A stretch of DNA of 64,000 nt from Mycolicibacterium frederiksbergense (GTDB taxonomy: Bacteria > Actinomycetota > Actinomycetes > Mycobacteriales > Mycobacteriaceae), in contig NZ_JARXVE010000002.1 of assembly GCF_029893345.1 (NCBI RefSeq), positions 558,001 to 622,000 of the forward strand, written 5' to 3'. Each line of letters starts with the position of its first letter. Positions within the stretch are counted from its first letter, which is position 1. Shown here piece by piece: positions 56,974-64,000 of the stretch. Both the position numbers and the translations under genes were made by a program. The notes beneath the pieces are model-generated. The model had not been told where the DNA came from, searched no databases, and worked only from the letters and a program-made list of their open reading frames with translations.

Positions 56974-57473
56974 CAGGCCACCCGGCCGGCCAGTGCCGCG
57001 TCGACCCAGGCGTGCAGCCCCGGCAGGGCCGCCTCGATCACGGTGAAGACATCCTCGAAATCGGTCTTGGTGCCGTAATAGGGATCCTCGACATCGGGGA
57101 CGTGTGCGCCCGAGCGCGGATCGAACGAGCGCAGCATCCGCAGCCGTTCGGGCACCACACCGAGGTCGGTCAGGATGCGCAGGTGGTTGCGGCCCAGGGC
57201 GATGACCAGGTCGGCACCCAGATGGTCGTCGCTCACCTGGGCGGCGACGTGATCGCTGGGGTAGCCGCGCTCGCCCAGCACCAGGCAGGCGCGGGTGTCG
57301 GCGCCGTCACCGGCGTGCCAATTGCCGGTGCCGCCGCTGCTCACCCGGACCACGTCGGCCAGTCCGCGCTCGCTGATCTGGTGCGCGAACATCTTCTCGG
57401 CCATCGGGGACCGGCAGATGTTGCCCGAACACACGAAGGTGACGTGCAGGAGACCAGCCGACGACTCAGACAC
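56973..57473 (-). CDS. ptpA: Low-molecular-weight protein tyrosine phosphatase
   Basis: 166 residues. The catalytic loop CxxxxxRS is VCSGNICRSPMAEK (Cys about 15) and the general-acid Asp is in DPYYGTKTDFEDV (about 121). M. tuberculosis PtpA is secreted and blocks phagosome acidification; in other species it has a housekeeping role. The GTG start lies 8 bp inside the upstream HAD gene, so the pair is translationally coupled, as in the ptkA-ptpA operon. Confidence 0.93.
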   Translation of the reverse strand: MSESSAGLLHVTFVCSGNICRSPMAEKMFAHQISERGLADVVRVSSGGTGNWHAGDGADTRACLVLGERGYPSDHVAAQVSDDHLGADLVIALGRNHLRILTDLGVVPERLRMLRSFDPRSGAHVPDVEDPYYGTKTDFEDVFTVIEAALPGLHAWVDAALAGRVA

Positions 57474-58134
57474 CGAGCACCCCCCGGAGTGCCTCGACGG
57501 TGTCGACGTGGGCGTGCGCGGTGACCTCGGTGGGCTCGGTGAAATCCGTCCCGCCGTAACCCCAGCCGACCACCACGGTAGCGATGCCGTGCTCGGCCGC
57601 GCCCTCGACATCGTGCATCCGGTCACCGACCATCAGCACCCGCTGCGGCAGCGGCTGCAATTGCGCCAGCGCGTGGGCCACCACATCGGCCTTGGCTGCC
57701 CGGATGCCGTCGGGGCTGGCCCCGGCGATCACCTCGAAGTAGCCGTCCAGACCGAAGTGTTCCAGGATGCGCCGGGCGGTCGGTTCGGCCTTCGAGGTGG
57801 CCACGGCCAGCCGCACCCCGGCCGCGCGCAGATCGGCCAGCAGCGTCTCAATGCCGTCGAACAGGCTGTTCATCGTCCAGCCCCGGCTGACGTAGTCAGC
57901 GCGGTAGGCCGCGACGGCGGCATCGGCATCGGCGCCCAGCCCCATCGATTGCAGCGTGTGATGCATAGGCGGGCCGATGATGCGGCCGGCCAGGTCGCCG
58001 TCGGGGATGTCGGCACCCACGTGCGTCAGTGCATGGCAGAAACTGGACACGATCCCGGCTGCCGAATCGGTCAGCGTGCCGTCGAGGTCGAACAGCACCA
58101 GCTGTGGTCGGGTGAGCTCCAGCGTGTCAGTCAC
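57466..58134 (-). CDS. ptkA: HAD-superfamily hydrolase, PtkA homologue
   Basis: 222 residues. HAD motifs: I DLDGTLTDS (about 16-24), II VATSKAEP (Ser), III Lys in the IRAAKADVV region, IV GDRMHDVEGA. The cap domain is of the C1 phosphoglycolate phosphatase type. The M. tuberculosis counterpart PtkA was reported as a tyrosine kinase that phosphorylates PtpA, despite its HAD fold. The GTG at 58134 gives no N-terminal extension; the M. tuberculosis protein is about 70 residues longer. Overlaps ptpA by 8 bp. Confidence 0.85.
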   Translation of the reverse strand: MTDTLELTRPQLVLFDLDGTLTDSAAGIVSSFCHALTHVGADIPDGDLAGRIIGPPMHHTLQSMGLGADADAAVAAYRADYVSRGWTMNSLFDGIETLLADLRAAGVRLAVATSKAEPTARRILEHFGLDGYFEVIAGASPDGIRAAKADVVAHALAQLQPLPQRVLMVGDRMHDVEGAAEHGIATVVVGWGYGGTDFTEPTEVTAHAHVDTVEALRGVLGV

Positions 58135-58196
58135 GTGCCCATTCTCCCGTATGCCGCCGGCAGTCCGCCCGATGCCCAGCTGAGCACCCCGACCAC

Positions 58197-58202
58197 TAGT
58201 GT
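58197..58202 (+). promoter_or_regulatory. Leaderless-type -10 box of cobC
   Basis: TAGTGT is followed by 6 nt and the GTG at 58209, with no ribosome binding site. It supports this GTG as the cobC start. Confidence 0.4.
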
Positions 58203-58208
58203 CGTGCT

Positions 58209-59276
58209 GTGCGAAGTCGAACCGGTGCAGGGGCCCGTGCCGGCGCCCGCTACCACGGTGACCAGGCCGCATCGCCTGGCATGCTGGACTTCGCGGTCAA
58301 CGTCCGTCCCGGCGCTCCACCCGTCTGGCTGACCGACCGGCTGGCGGCCCGCCTGCCCGATCTGGGTCGTTATCCGAGCGAGGCCGATCAGTGCCGGGCC
58401 GTCGAGGCGGTCGCGGCGCGGCACGGCCGGAGCGCGGACGAGGTGGCCCTGCTGGCCGGTGGGGCGGAGGGGTTCGCGCTGTTGGCCGGGTTGCGGCACG
58501 TTCATGCGCGATCCGCCTCCGCTACTCGCTGGAAGTTGGCAGCGCTGCCGGCGCCCTCGTTCACCGAACCCGAAGCAGTGCTGGCCGCGGCCGGGGTGCC
58601 GATCCACCACGTGGTGCTGGCGCCGCCGTTCACCCTGGCCGGAGCGAGCGTTCCGGACAAGGCGGACCTGGTGGTGGTCGGCAACCCGACCAATCCGACC
58701 GGGGTGTTGCACCGCCGCGCGGACATCCTGGCGCTGCGCCGTCCGGGCCGGCTGGTGGTGGTCGACGAGGCGTTCGCCGACGGCATTCCCGGCGAGGCCG
58801 AGTCACTGGCCGGCGAACCACTGCCCGACGTGCTGGTGCTGCGCAGCCTGACCAAGACCTGGTCGCTGGCCGGGCTCCGGGTCGGGTACGCCCTCGGCAC
58901 CCCCGAGGTGCTGGCCCGGCTCACCGCACCGCGGCCGCACTGGCCGCTGGGCACGCTGCAACTGGAAGCGATCGCCGCGGCCAACAGCCCCGAGGCGGTG
59001 GCGGAGGCCGACGCCGCGGCCCGCCGGCTCGCCGAACAGCGGGCTGAGCTGGCCGGCGCGCTGGGCGACCTGGGGCTCGACGTGGTGGCCGGCTCCGCGC
59101 CGTTCGTGCTGTTCACCGTGCCCGACGCGGAGCTGATGCGGAAACATCTGGCAAGCAAAAACATTGCGGTGCGGCGCTGCGATACTTTCGTGGGCCTGCC
59201 GGGAAACTACCTGCGCGCCGCGGTGCGGCCGGAATGGCCCGCCCTCATCGACGCCATGACGGAGGTACTGCAATGA
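58209..59276 (+). CDS. cobC: Aminotransferase class I/II, threonine-phosphate decarboxylase-like
   Basis: 355 residues of PLP fold type I. The PLP Lys is in [20 protein letters not shown] (about 216), with DEAFADG and [13 protein letters not shown] upstream. In cobalamin synthesis this family supplies (R)-1-amino-2-propanol phosphate from threonine phosphate; annotation as CobC follows the mycobacterial Rv2231c. Histidinol-phosphate aminotransferase-like activity is possible. The cobD gene is nearby but in another unit. It overlaps the Nif3-like start (ATGA, 59273-59276). Confidence 0.87.
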   Translation: MRSRTGAGARAGARYHGDQAASPGMLDFAVNVRPGAPPVWLTDRLAARLPDLGRYPSEADQCRAVEAVAARHGRSADEVALLAGGAEGFALLAGLRHVHARSASATRWKLAALPAPSFTEPEAVLAAAGVPIHHVVLAPPFTLAGASVPDKADLVVVGNPTNPTGVLHRRADILALRRPGRLVVVDEAFADGIPGEAESLAGEPLPDVLVLRSLTKTWSLAGLRVGYALGTPEVLARLTAPRPHWPLGTLQLEAIAAANSPEAVAEADAAARRLAEQRAELAGALGDLGLDVVAGSAPFVLFTVPDAELMRKHLASKNIAVRRCDTFVGLPGNYLRAAVRPEWPALIDAMTEVLQ

Positions 59277-60406
59277 GCGCGCGATCAGCCGGGATCAGAT
59301 TGGCTGAGGTGATCACCGCGTTGGACGCGGCCTACCCGCCGCACCTGGCCCATGACTGGGACTCGGTGGGGCTGGTGTGCGGCGACCCCGATGAACCGGT
59401 CGAATCGGTGACGATCGCGGTTGACGCGACCGAGGCCGTGATCGACGAGGTCCCGGAGCGGGGTCTGCTGCTGGCCCATCACCCTCTGCTGCTGCGCGGG
59501 GTGGACACCGTCGCGGCCAGCACCGCCAAGGGCGCGCTGATCCACCGGCTGATCCGTACCGGGCGGGCGCTTTTTTCCGCGCACACCAACGCCGATGCGG
59601 CCTCACCCGGAGTGTCCGATGCGCTGGCCGAGGCGCTCGGCCTGACCGTCGACGCGGTGCTGTCGCCGGCGGCACCGGGCCCGGACCTGGACAAATGGGT
59701 GGTCTTCGTGCCGGCCTCGGACGCCGCGACCGTGCGGGACGCGTTGTTCGCCGCCGGCGCCGGACGGATAGGCGACTATTCGCAGTGCAGTTGGAGCGTG
59801 GCCGGAACCGGGCAGTTCCTGCCGCATGACGGCGCCGCGCCGGCCATCGGCGAGGTGGGCACCGTCGAACAGGTGGCCGAGGACCGGGTCGAGGTGATCG
59901 CGCCGTCGAGGCTGCGCGCAACCATCCTGACCGCCCTGCGGACCGTGCATCCCTACGAGGAACCCGCCTTCGACATCTTCGCGCTCGCACCCATCCCGGG
60001 CGACATCGGAATCGGCCGGATCGGCGAACTGGACCGACCGGAACCGTTGTCGGCCTTCGCATCCCGCGTTCGTACCGCGCTGCCCGCCACCTCATGGGGG
60101 GTGCGGACCTCGGGAGACCCCGACGCCATGGTGTCGCGGATCGCGGTCTGCGGGGGAGCGGGTGATTCGTTGCTGGGCGCGGTGGCCCGCGCCGGAGTGG
60201 ACGCGTACGTGACAGCGGATCTGCGTCACCACCCCGCCGACGAACATCGGCGGGCCTCGCCGGTCGCGCTGGTCGACGTGGCGCACTGGGCCAGCGAGTT
60301 CCCGTGGTGCGCCCAGGCCGCCGCGGTGCTGCGCGGGCAGTTTGGCGATGCGCTGGATATCCGGGTGAGTTCGGTGCGCACAGATCCGTGGAACGTCGAG
60401 TGCTGA
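59273..60406 (+). CDS. Nif3-like dinuclear metal centre protein
   Basis: 377 residues, the NIF3/DUF34 family. Metal-binding motifs are [11 protein letters not shown] (about 64-74), [18 protein letters not shown] and, in the C-terminal lobe, [12 protein letters not shown]. The middle inserted domain (about 130-230) is the ferredoxin-like module [13 protein letters not shown]. Its biological activity is disputed (annotated as GTP cyclohydrolase I type 2 homologue). It is coupled to cobC and lies 54 bp before the zinc-ribbon gene. Confidence 0.9.
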   Translation: MSARSAGIRLAEVITALDAAYPPHLAHDWDSVGLVCGDPDEPVESVTIAVDATEAVIDEVPERGLLLAHHPLLLRGVDTVAASTAKGALIHRLIRTGRALFSAHTNADAASPGVSDALAEALGLTVDAVLSPAAPGPDLDKWVVFVPASDAATVRDALFAAGAGRIGDYSQCSWSVAGTGQFLPHDGAAPAIGEVGTVEQVAEDRVEVIAPSRLRATILTALRTVHPYEEPAFDIFALAPIPGDIGIGRIGELDRPEPLSAFASRVRTALPATSWGVRTSGDPDAMVSRIAVCGGAGDSLLGAVARAGVDAYVTADLRHHPADEHRRASPVALVDVAHWASEFPWCAQAAAVLRGQFGDALDIRVSSVRTDPWNVEC

Positions 60407-60460
60407 ACGCGACGAGCGAATGAATGCAGAAAGATACCCCCGCTACATGAAAGTCAGGGC

Positions 60461-61189
60461 ATGAAAGCCGAAGTAAGACAACAACGTTCGCTTCTCGCGC
60501 TGACCGAGGTCGATGCCGAACTCGGCCGCATCGAACATCGCGCCAAGCATCTGGCCGAACAGCAGCAGGTGGACGAGGCCCAGGGCAAACACGCCACCGC
60601 CAACGACGGGGTGGCCGTCCTGGGAATCGCGCTGGAGGACCTGGATACCCAGGTGGCCAAGCTTGAAGCCGAAATCGATTCGGTACGTCAGCGGGAAGAC
60701 CGCGACCGCGCGCTGATCGACGGCGGCTCGGTGGGAGCCAAGCAGGTCGCCGAGATCCAGCACGAGCTGGAAACCTTGGAGCGCAGGCAATCCAGCCTGG
60801 AGGACTCCCTGTTGGAGATCATGGAGCGCCGCGAGGAACTGTCGCGGCAGCAGGCCGAGGCGTTGCAACGCATCGATGACCTGCAGACCGCGCTGTCGGC
60901 GGCGCAGCAGGCCCGCGATGCCGCGCTCGCGGAGATCGACCAGTCCCGCCATCAGGCGAATACCCGCCGCGACGGGCTGGTGAACGTCATCGACGCCGAA
61001 CTCGTCGAGCTCTACGAACGTCAGCGGGCCCGCGGCGGGGCGGGCGCCGGGTTGCTGCAGGGCCGGCGCTGCGGTGCCTGCCGGATCGAGATCGACCGCG
61101 GCGAGAGTGCCCGCATCGCCGCAGCCGCCGAGGACGATGTGCTGCGCTGCCCCGAATGCGGCGCAATCCTGTTGCGGATCAAACAGTGA
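60461..61189 (+). CDS. Coiled-coil protein with C-terminal zinc ribbon
   Basis: 242 residues. Residues 5-180 are charged heptad-like coiled coil (LEDLDTQVAKLEAEIDSVRQ, IQHELETLERRQSSLEDSLL). The C-terminal zf-RING_7-type ribbon has CGAC and CPEC pairs (about 204-207, 229-232). The family (Rv2229c type) is widespread and conserved. Its function is not settled; a nucleic-acid or scaffold role is inference. The stop overlaps the RNase H gene start (GTGA, 61186-61189), a constant pairing in actinobacteria. Confidence 0.9.
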   Translation: MKAEVRQQRSLLALTEVDAELGRIEHRAKHLAEQQQVDEAQGKHATANDGVAVLGIALEDLDTQVAKLEAEIDSVRQREDRDRALIDGGSVGAKQVAEIQHELETLERRQSSLEDSLLEIMERREELSRQQAEALQRIDDLQTALSAAQQARDAALAEIDQSRHQANTRRDGLVNVIDAELVELYERQRARGGAGAGLLQGRRCGACRIEIDRGESARIAAAAEDDVLRCPECGAILLRIKQ

Positions 61190-62283
61190 AGGTGCTCGTC
61201 GAGGCGGACGGCGGGTCCCGGGGCAATCCGGGACCGGCGGGCTACGGCGCCGTGGTGTTCGACGCCGACCATGCGGTGGTGCTGGCCGAACGCAAGGACG
61301 CGATCGGCCGGGCTACCAACAATGTCGCCGAGTACCGGGGTCTGATCGCCGGTTTGGTGGCGGCCACCGAGTTGGGCGCCACCGAGGTGGCGGTGTCGAT
61401 GGACTCCAAGCTCCTGGTCGAACAGATGTCGGGCCGGTGGCGGGTCAAGCATCCCGACCTGATCCCGCTGCAGCGTCAAGCCGCCGAACTGGCGGCGGGC
61501 TTCGGGCGGGTCAGCTACACCTGGATTCCGCGGGCCCGCAACAGTCATGCCGACCGGTTGGCCAACGAGGCGATGGACACGGCTGCCGGCATCGTCAGCG
61601 AGAAACCAGCCGAAAAGCCCGAGGCGACCGAGAAGGCCGTACCGACCGCACCGGGGTGGACCGGTGCCACCGGCGCGCCCACCCGGCTGTTGTTGTTGCG
61701 TCACGGTCAAACCGAATTGTCGGTGGAACGGCGCTATTCGGGGCGGGGAAATCCGGTGCTGACCGAGGAAGGCCGCCGGCAGGCCGATGCCGCCGCGCGC
61801 TACTTGGCCTCCCGTGGCGGCGTCGCGGCGGTGGTCACCTCGCCGCTGGAGCGGGCACATGAGACTGCGACGGTGGCGGCCAAGGCGCTCGGGGTCGACG
61901 TCTCCGTCGACGATGATTTGATCGAGACGGACTTCGGCGCCTGGGAGGGCCTGACGTTCGCCGAAGCCGCACAACGTGATCCGGAACTGCATCGGCGCTG
62001 GCTGCACGACACCAGCGTCGAACCGCCCGGCGGGGAGAGCTTCGACGCGGTGGCGCACCGGGTTCGCCGGGCCCGCAATCGGATCATCGCCGAGTACGGT
62101 GCCGCAACGGTTCTGGTGGTCTCGCACGTGACGCCGATCAAGACCATCCTGCGGTTGGCGCTGGATGCCGGCGAGGGCATCCTGTACCGGCTGCACCTGG
62201 ATTTGGCATCGTTGTCGATCGCCGAGTTCTACGCCGACGGAGGGTCATCGGTGCGGCTGGTGAATCAGACCGCCTACCTGTAG
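61186..62283 (+). CDS. Bifunctional RNase HI / histidine acid phosphatase
   Basis: 365 residues. N-terminal RNase H domain (1-135): Asp in EADGGSRGNPGPAGYGA, Glu in NNVAEYRGL, Asp in SMDSKLLVEQM and Asp in SHADRLANEAM. After a linker, a histidine phosphatase domain (165-365) with RHG in LLLLRHGQTE and His in VVSHVTPIK. The phosphatase half is CobC-like (alpha-ribazole phosphatase), and M. tuberculosis Rv2228c was reported to have both activities. The RNase half removes RNA-DNA hybrids. GTG start coupled to the zinc-ribbon gene. Confidence 0.93.
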   Translation: MKVLVEADGGSRGNPGPAGYGAVVFDADHAVVLAERKDAIGRATNNVAEYRGLIAGLVAATELGATEVAVSMDSKLLVEQMSGRWRVKHPDLIPLQRQAAELAAGFGRVSYTWIPRARNSHADRLANEAMDTAAGIVSEKPAEKPEATEKAVPTAPGWTGATGAPTRLLLLRHGQTELSVERRYSGRGNPVLTEEGRRQADAAARYLASRGGVAAVVTSPLERAHETATVAAKALGVDVSVDDDLIETDFGAWEGLTFAEAAQRDPELHRRWLHDTSVEPPGGESFDAVAHRVRRARNRIIAEYGAATVLVVSHVTPIKTILRLALDAGEGILYRLHLDLASLSIAEFYADGGSSVRLVNQTAYL

Positions 62284-62284
62284 C

Positions 62285-62866
62285 TCAGGCGTGCAGGTGT
62301 AGTTGCTCACCGTGCGGGCCGAAGATGGTGATCGCCTCGACCGGTCCGTCGACGGCCCCGAACCAGTGCGGTGTCCAGGTCGAAAACTCCACGGCCTCAC
62401 CGGGTTTGACCACGAAGTCTTGCTCACCCAGGATCAGCCGCAGCTGTCCGGACAGCACATACATCCAGTCGCGTCCCTCATGCACCGGGAATTCGGCGGG
62501 AGGATGCCGGCGTTTCGGGCTGATCCGGATCTTGAAGGCGTGCAGCCCGCCGGCCGGGCCCTGCCGGGTGAGCGGCCAGTAGGTGATGTCGTGGTGGGTG
62601 TGTGAGCTGCCCTTGACGCGGGGGTCCTCGGCCTGTGGCGCGCGCAGTAACTCGTCGGTGCTCACCGACAGTGCGGTGGCCAGCCGGGGCAGGTGGTCCA
62701 GCGCGAGGCGGCGCTTGCCCGACTCCAGTCGGCTCAGCGTCGACACGTCGATCTGTGCCCGGCGCGCGACGTCTTCCAGGGTGAGTCCGCGTTCCGCCCG
62801 CAATTCCCGCAGACGGCGCCGGACCAGGGCGTCGATGTCGGCGGGCTCGGCAGCGTTTGCCTCCAT
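62285..62866 (-). CDS. XRE-family regulator with cupin domain
   Basis: 193 residues. HTH_3 domain: LRAERGLTLEDVARRAQIDV plus STLSRLESGKRRLALDHLPR (about 21-62). C-terminal cupin (about 110-190) with HPPAEFPVHEGRDWMYVLSG and VEFSTWTPHWFGAV. Such regulators often sense small polar or redox-active ligands. It is divergent from the flavoprotein gene with an 8-bp inverted repeat overlapping its own start codon, so it probably represses itself and regulates that gene. Confidence 0.88.
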   Translation of the reverse strand: MEANAAEPADIDALVRRRLRELRAERGLTLEDVARRAQIDVSTLSRLESGKRRLALDHLPRLATALSVSTDELLRAPQAEDPRVKGSSHTHHDITYWPLTRQGPAGGLHAFKIRISPKRRHPPAEFPVHEGRDWMYVLSGQLRLILGEQDFVVKPGEAVEFSTWTPHWFGAVDGPVEAITIFGPHGEQLHLHA

Positions 62867-62892
62867 GGCAAATTAGCTTGGCACTTTGCCAT
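62865..62892. promoter_or_regulatory. Putative XRE operator between divergent genes
   Basis: ATGGCAAA (62865-62872) and TTTGCCAT (62885-62892) are perfect inverted 8-mers with a 12-bp gap. A second, nested repeat TGGCA-CTT-TGCCA occupies 62879-62891. The left arm covers the XRE start codon, so binding would block its transcription start, and the right arm lies about 23 bp before the flavoprotein ATG. Confidence 0.55.
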
Positions 62893-62914
62893 CGGATTCG
62901 GCAAGCTCGAAGCC

Positions 62915-64000
62915 ATGGACCTCGAAGTTATGGACAAGCCTTGGGATTGCGTCATCGTCGGCGGCGGGGCGGCCGGGCTGAGTGCGGCGCTGGTGCTGGG
63001 GCGGGCCCGGCGACGGGTACTGCTCGTCGATGCCGGAAAGCAGAGCAACCTGGCCGCACCTGGAATCGGCGGCCTGCTCGGCAACGACGGCCGCCCTCCG
63101 TCCGAGCTCTACGCGGCCGGCCGCGCCGAGCTGGCTGCCTACCCCACGGTGCAAGTACGTACCGGCGAAGTCGTAGGTGGTGAACCGGGTTTCGTGCTCG
63201 AGCTGGCCGATGGCACCCGCGAGCGGGCCCGGGCGGTGCTGCTGGCCACCGGCATGGAGTACCGGCCGCCGAACATCGCCGGACTCCAAGAGCTCTGGGG
63301 CGGTTCGGTTTTCCACTGCCCGTTCTGTCATGGATGGGAGCTGCGCGACGCGCCGCTGGCGGTGATCGCCCAGGGAGACCGCGCCGTGCACCTGGCGCTC
63401 CTGCTGCGCGGCTGGACCGAAGATCTGGTGGTGCTCACCGACGGGGACAGTGGGCTGGATGAGGCCCAGGTCAAGCAGCTGGACGCGGCCGGCATCGGCG
63501 TCGATGAGCGCTCGATCACCCAATTCGTCGCTCACGACGGGGAATTGGCGGCCGTGGAATTCGCCGACGGCACCCGGCTGGCCCGGCGCGGGGCGGCCGT
63601 CGCCGCCACACTGCACCAGCGCTCACCGCTGGCCGCGCAGCTCGGCGCCGTCTCGGCACCCGGGCCGATCGCCGCGGACGCCCTCGTCGTCGATGCGTTC
63701 GCCCGCACCTCGGTGCCTGGCCTGTTCGCCGCAGGCGATCTGAGTGCCCAAATGCCGCAGGTGGCCGCGGCGGTGGCGTCGGGCAGCCAAGCCGGCGCTG
63801 CCGTCGTGCAGCATCTGCTCGGCGAAGACGTCGGGCTCCCGGTGCCGCCGTGGCCCGCGCAGACGGCCGTCACCGCGCAGTACTGGGAACGCCACTACGG
63901 GCAGCGGGGCCGGATCTGGAGCGGACGGGTCAACCCCCAGTTGGCCAAGATCGCCGCGGATCTGCCCGCGGGTACTGCGCTCGATCTCGGCTGCGGCGAG
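62915..64000 (+). CDS. Thioredoxin-reductase-like flavoprotein fused to a methyltransferase (partial)
   Basis: The frame is open from ATG 62915 to the window edge, giving 362 residues. FAD motif VIVGGGAAGLSAALVLGRA (13-31), a CPFC redox pair in VFHCPFCHGWEL (about 132-137) and the closing FAD motif LFAAGDLSAQMPQVAAAVAS (about 269-288) are of the thioredoxin-reductase type. After about residue 305 the sequence changes to QYWERHYGQRGRIWSG and, at the edge, LDLGCGE, motif I of a SAM methyltransferase. It therefore seems to be an oxidoreductase-methyltransferase fusion regulated by the divergent XRE-cupin protein. Substrate unknown; the NADPH motif is weak (AVIAQGDRAVHLAL). Confidence 0.85.
   Translation, partial: MDLEVMDKPWDCVIVGGGAAGLSAALVLGRARRRVLLVDAGKQSNLAAPGIGGLLGNDGRPPSELYAAGRAELAAYPTVQVRTGEVVGGEPGFVLELADGTRERARAVLLATGMEYRPPNIAGLQELWGGSVFHCPFCHGWELRDAPLAVIAQGDRAVHLALLLRGWTEDLVVLTDGDSGLDEAQVKQLDAAGIGVDERSITQFVAHDGELAAVEFADGTRLARRGAAVAATLHQRSPLAAQLGAVSAPGPIAADALVVDAFARTSVPGLFAAGDLSAQMPQVAAAVASGSQAGAAVVQHLLGEDVGLPVPPWPAQTAVTAQYWERHYGQRGRIWSGRVNPQLAKIAADLPAGTALDLGCGE

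Overview
The window is high-GC chromosomal DNA from a Mycobacterium/Mycolicibacterium-type actinomycete. The decisive evidence is a complete mycolic-acid FAS-II block (fabD-acpM-kasA-kasB-accD6, 41769-47163) next to a PucR-type regulator (mabR) and aceE, together with mycothiol-dependent formaldehyde dehydrogenase (mscR), ahpE, ptpA/ptkA, dagK, glpD and a pknG-type kinase. From about 19 kb to 62 kb the gene order is, in reverse orientation, that recalled for the M. tuberculosis Rv2228c-Rv2260 region, broken by accessory insertions. Overlapping ATGA/GTGA junctions and GTG/TTG starts are frequent. Several genes have a TANNNT -10 box only 5-8 nt before the start codon, the pattern of leaderless transcripts. 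I see no transposase, integrase, phage gene or CRISPR array.

Layout. 1-10.9 kb: accessory metabolism (end of a DUF4185 protein, an SDR, a DapB-like dehydrogenase, an Hsp70-like membrane protein, an alkylation-repair operon with its own sigma factor, a SnoaL-like protein, an IlvX-like ThDP enzyme, a SABATH-like methyltransferase and small membrane proteins). 10.9-17.4 kb: a divergent, TetR-controlled catabolic and transport island. One arm encodes the three late enzymes of lysine fermentation (kdd, kal, kce). The other encodes a polar-amino-acid-type ABC importer and a phosphotriesterase-family hydrolase. The upstream lysine aminomutases are absent, so an imported beta- or diamino acid is the likely substrate. 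17.4-33.9 kb: a lone StyA-like monooxygenase, mscR with its MBL partner, conserved hypotheticals, a large secreted DUF4185 protein, a BVMO/SDR pair with TetR, dagK, an alkyl-DHAP-synthase-like flavoprotein, TetR and glpD. 33.9-41.7 kb: inserted accessory genes, namely an FAD hydroxylase, a divergent LysR/SDR pair and a glnX-glnH-pknG operon whose kinase is shorter than canonical PknG and is probably a paralogue. A strong bidirectional hairpin ends this block. 41.7-51.5 kb: accD6-kasB-kasA-acpM-fabD, mabR, aceE. 51.5-62.3 kb: lipoprotein, DUF3052, ahpE, tRNA-Val(TAC), small secreted and VOC proteins, DUF2236 oxygenase, cobD, SURF1, ptpA, ptkA, cobC, Nif3-like, zinc-ribbon coiled-coil, RNase H-phosphatase. 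62.3-64 kb: an XRE-cupin regulator divergent from a thioredoxin-reductase-like flavoprotein that continues into a methyltransferase domain at the window edge.

How genes work together: aceE supplies acetyl-CoA, accD6 makes malonyl-CoA, fabD/acpM load it, and kasA/kasB elongate meromycolate, with mabR as the local regulator. The 4.1-6.3 kb operon is a split Ada response (sigma, O6-methylguanine methyltransferase, Fe(II)/2OG oxygenase, Ada zinc domain). The 10.9-17.4 kb island is the best candidate for an undescribed system: scavenging of 3,5-diaminohexanoate/beta-lysine-like compounds, possibly released from a conjugate by the PTE-family hydrolase. The sugar-phosphate/lipid genes dagK, the ADPS-like flavoprotein and glpD form a phospholipid-precursor neighbourhood.
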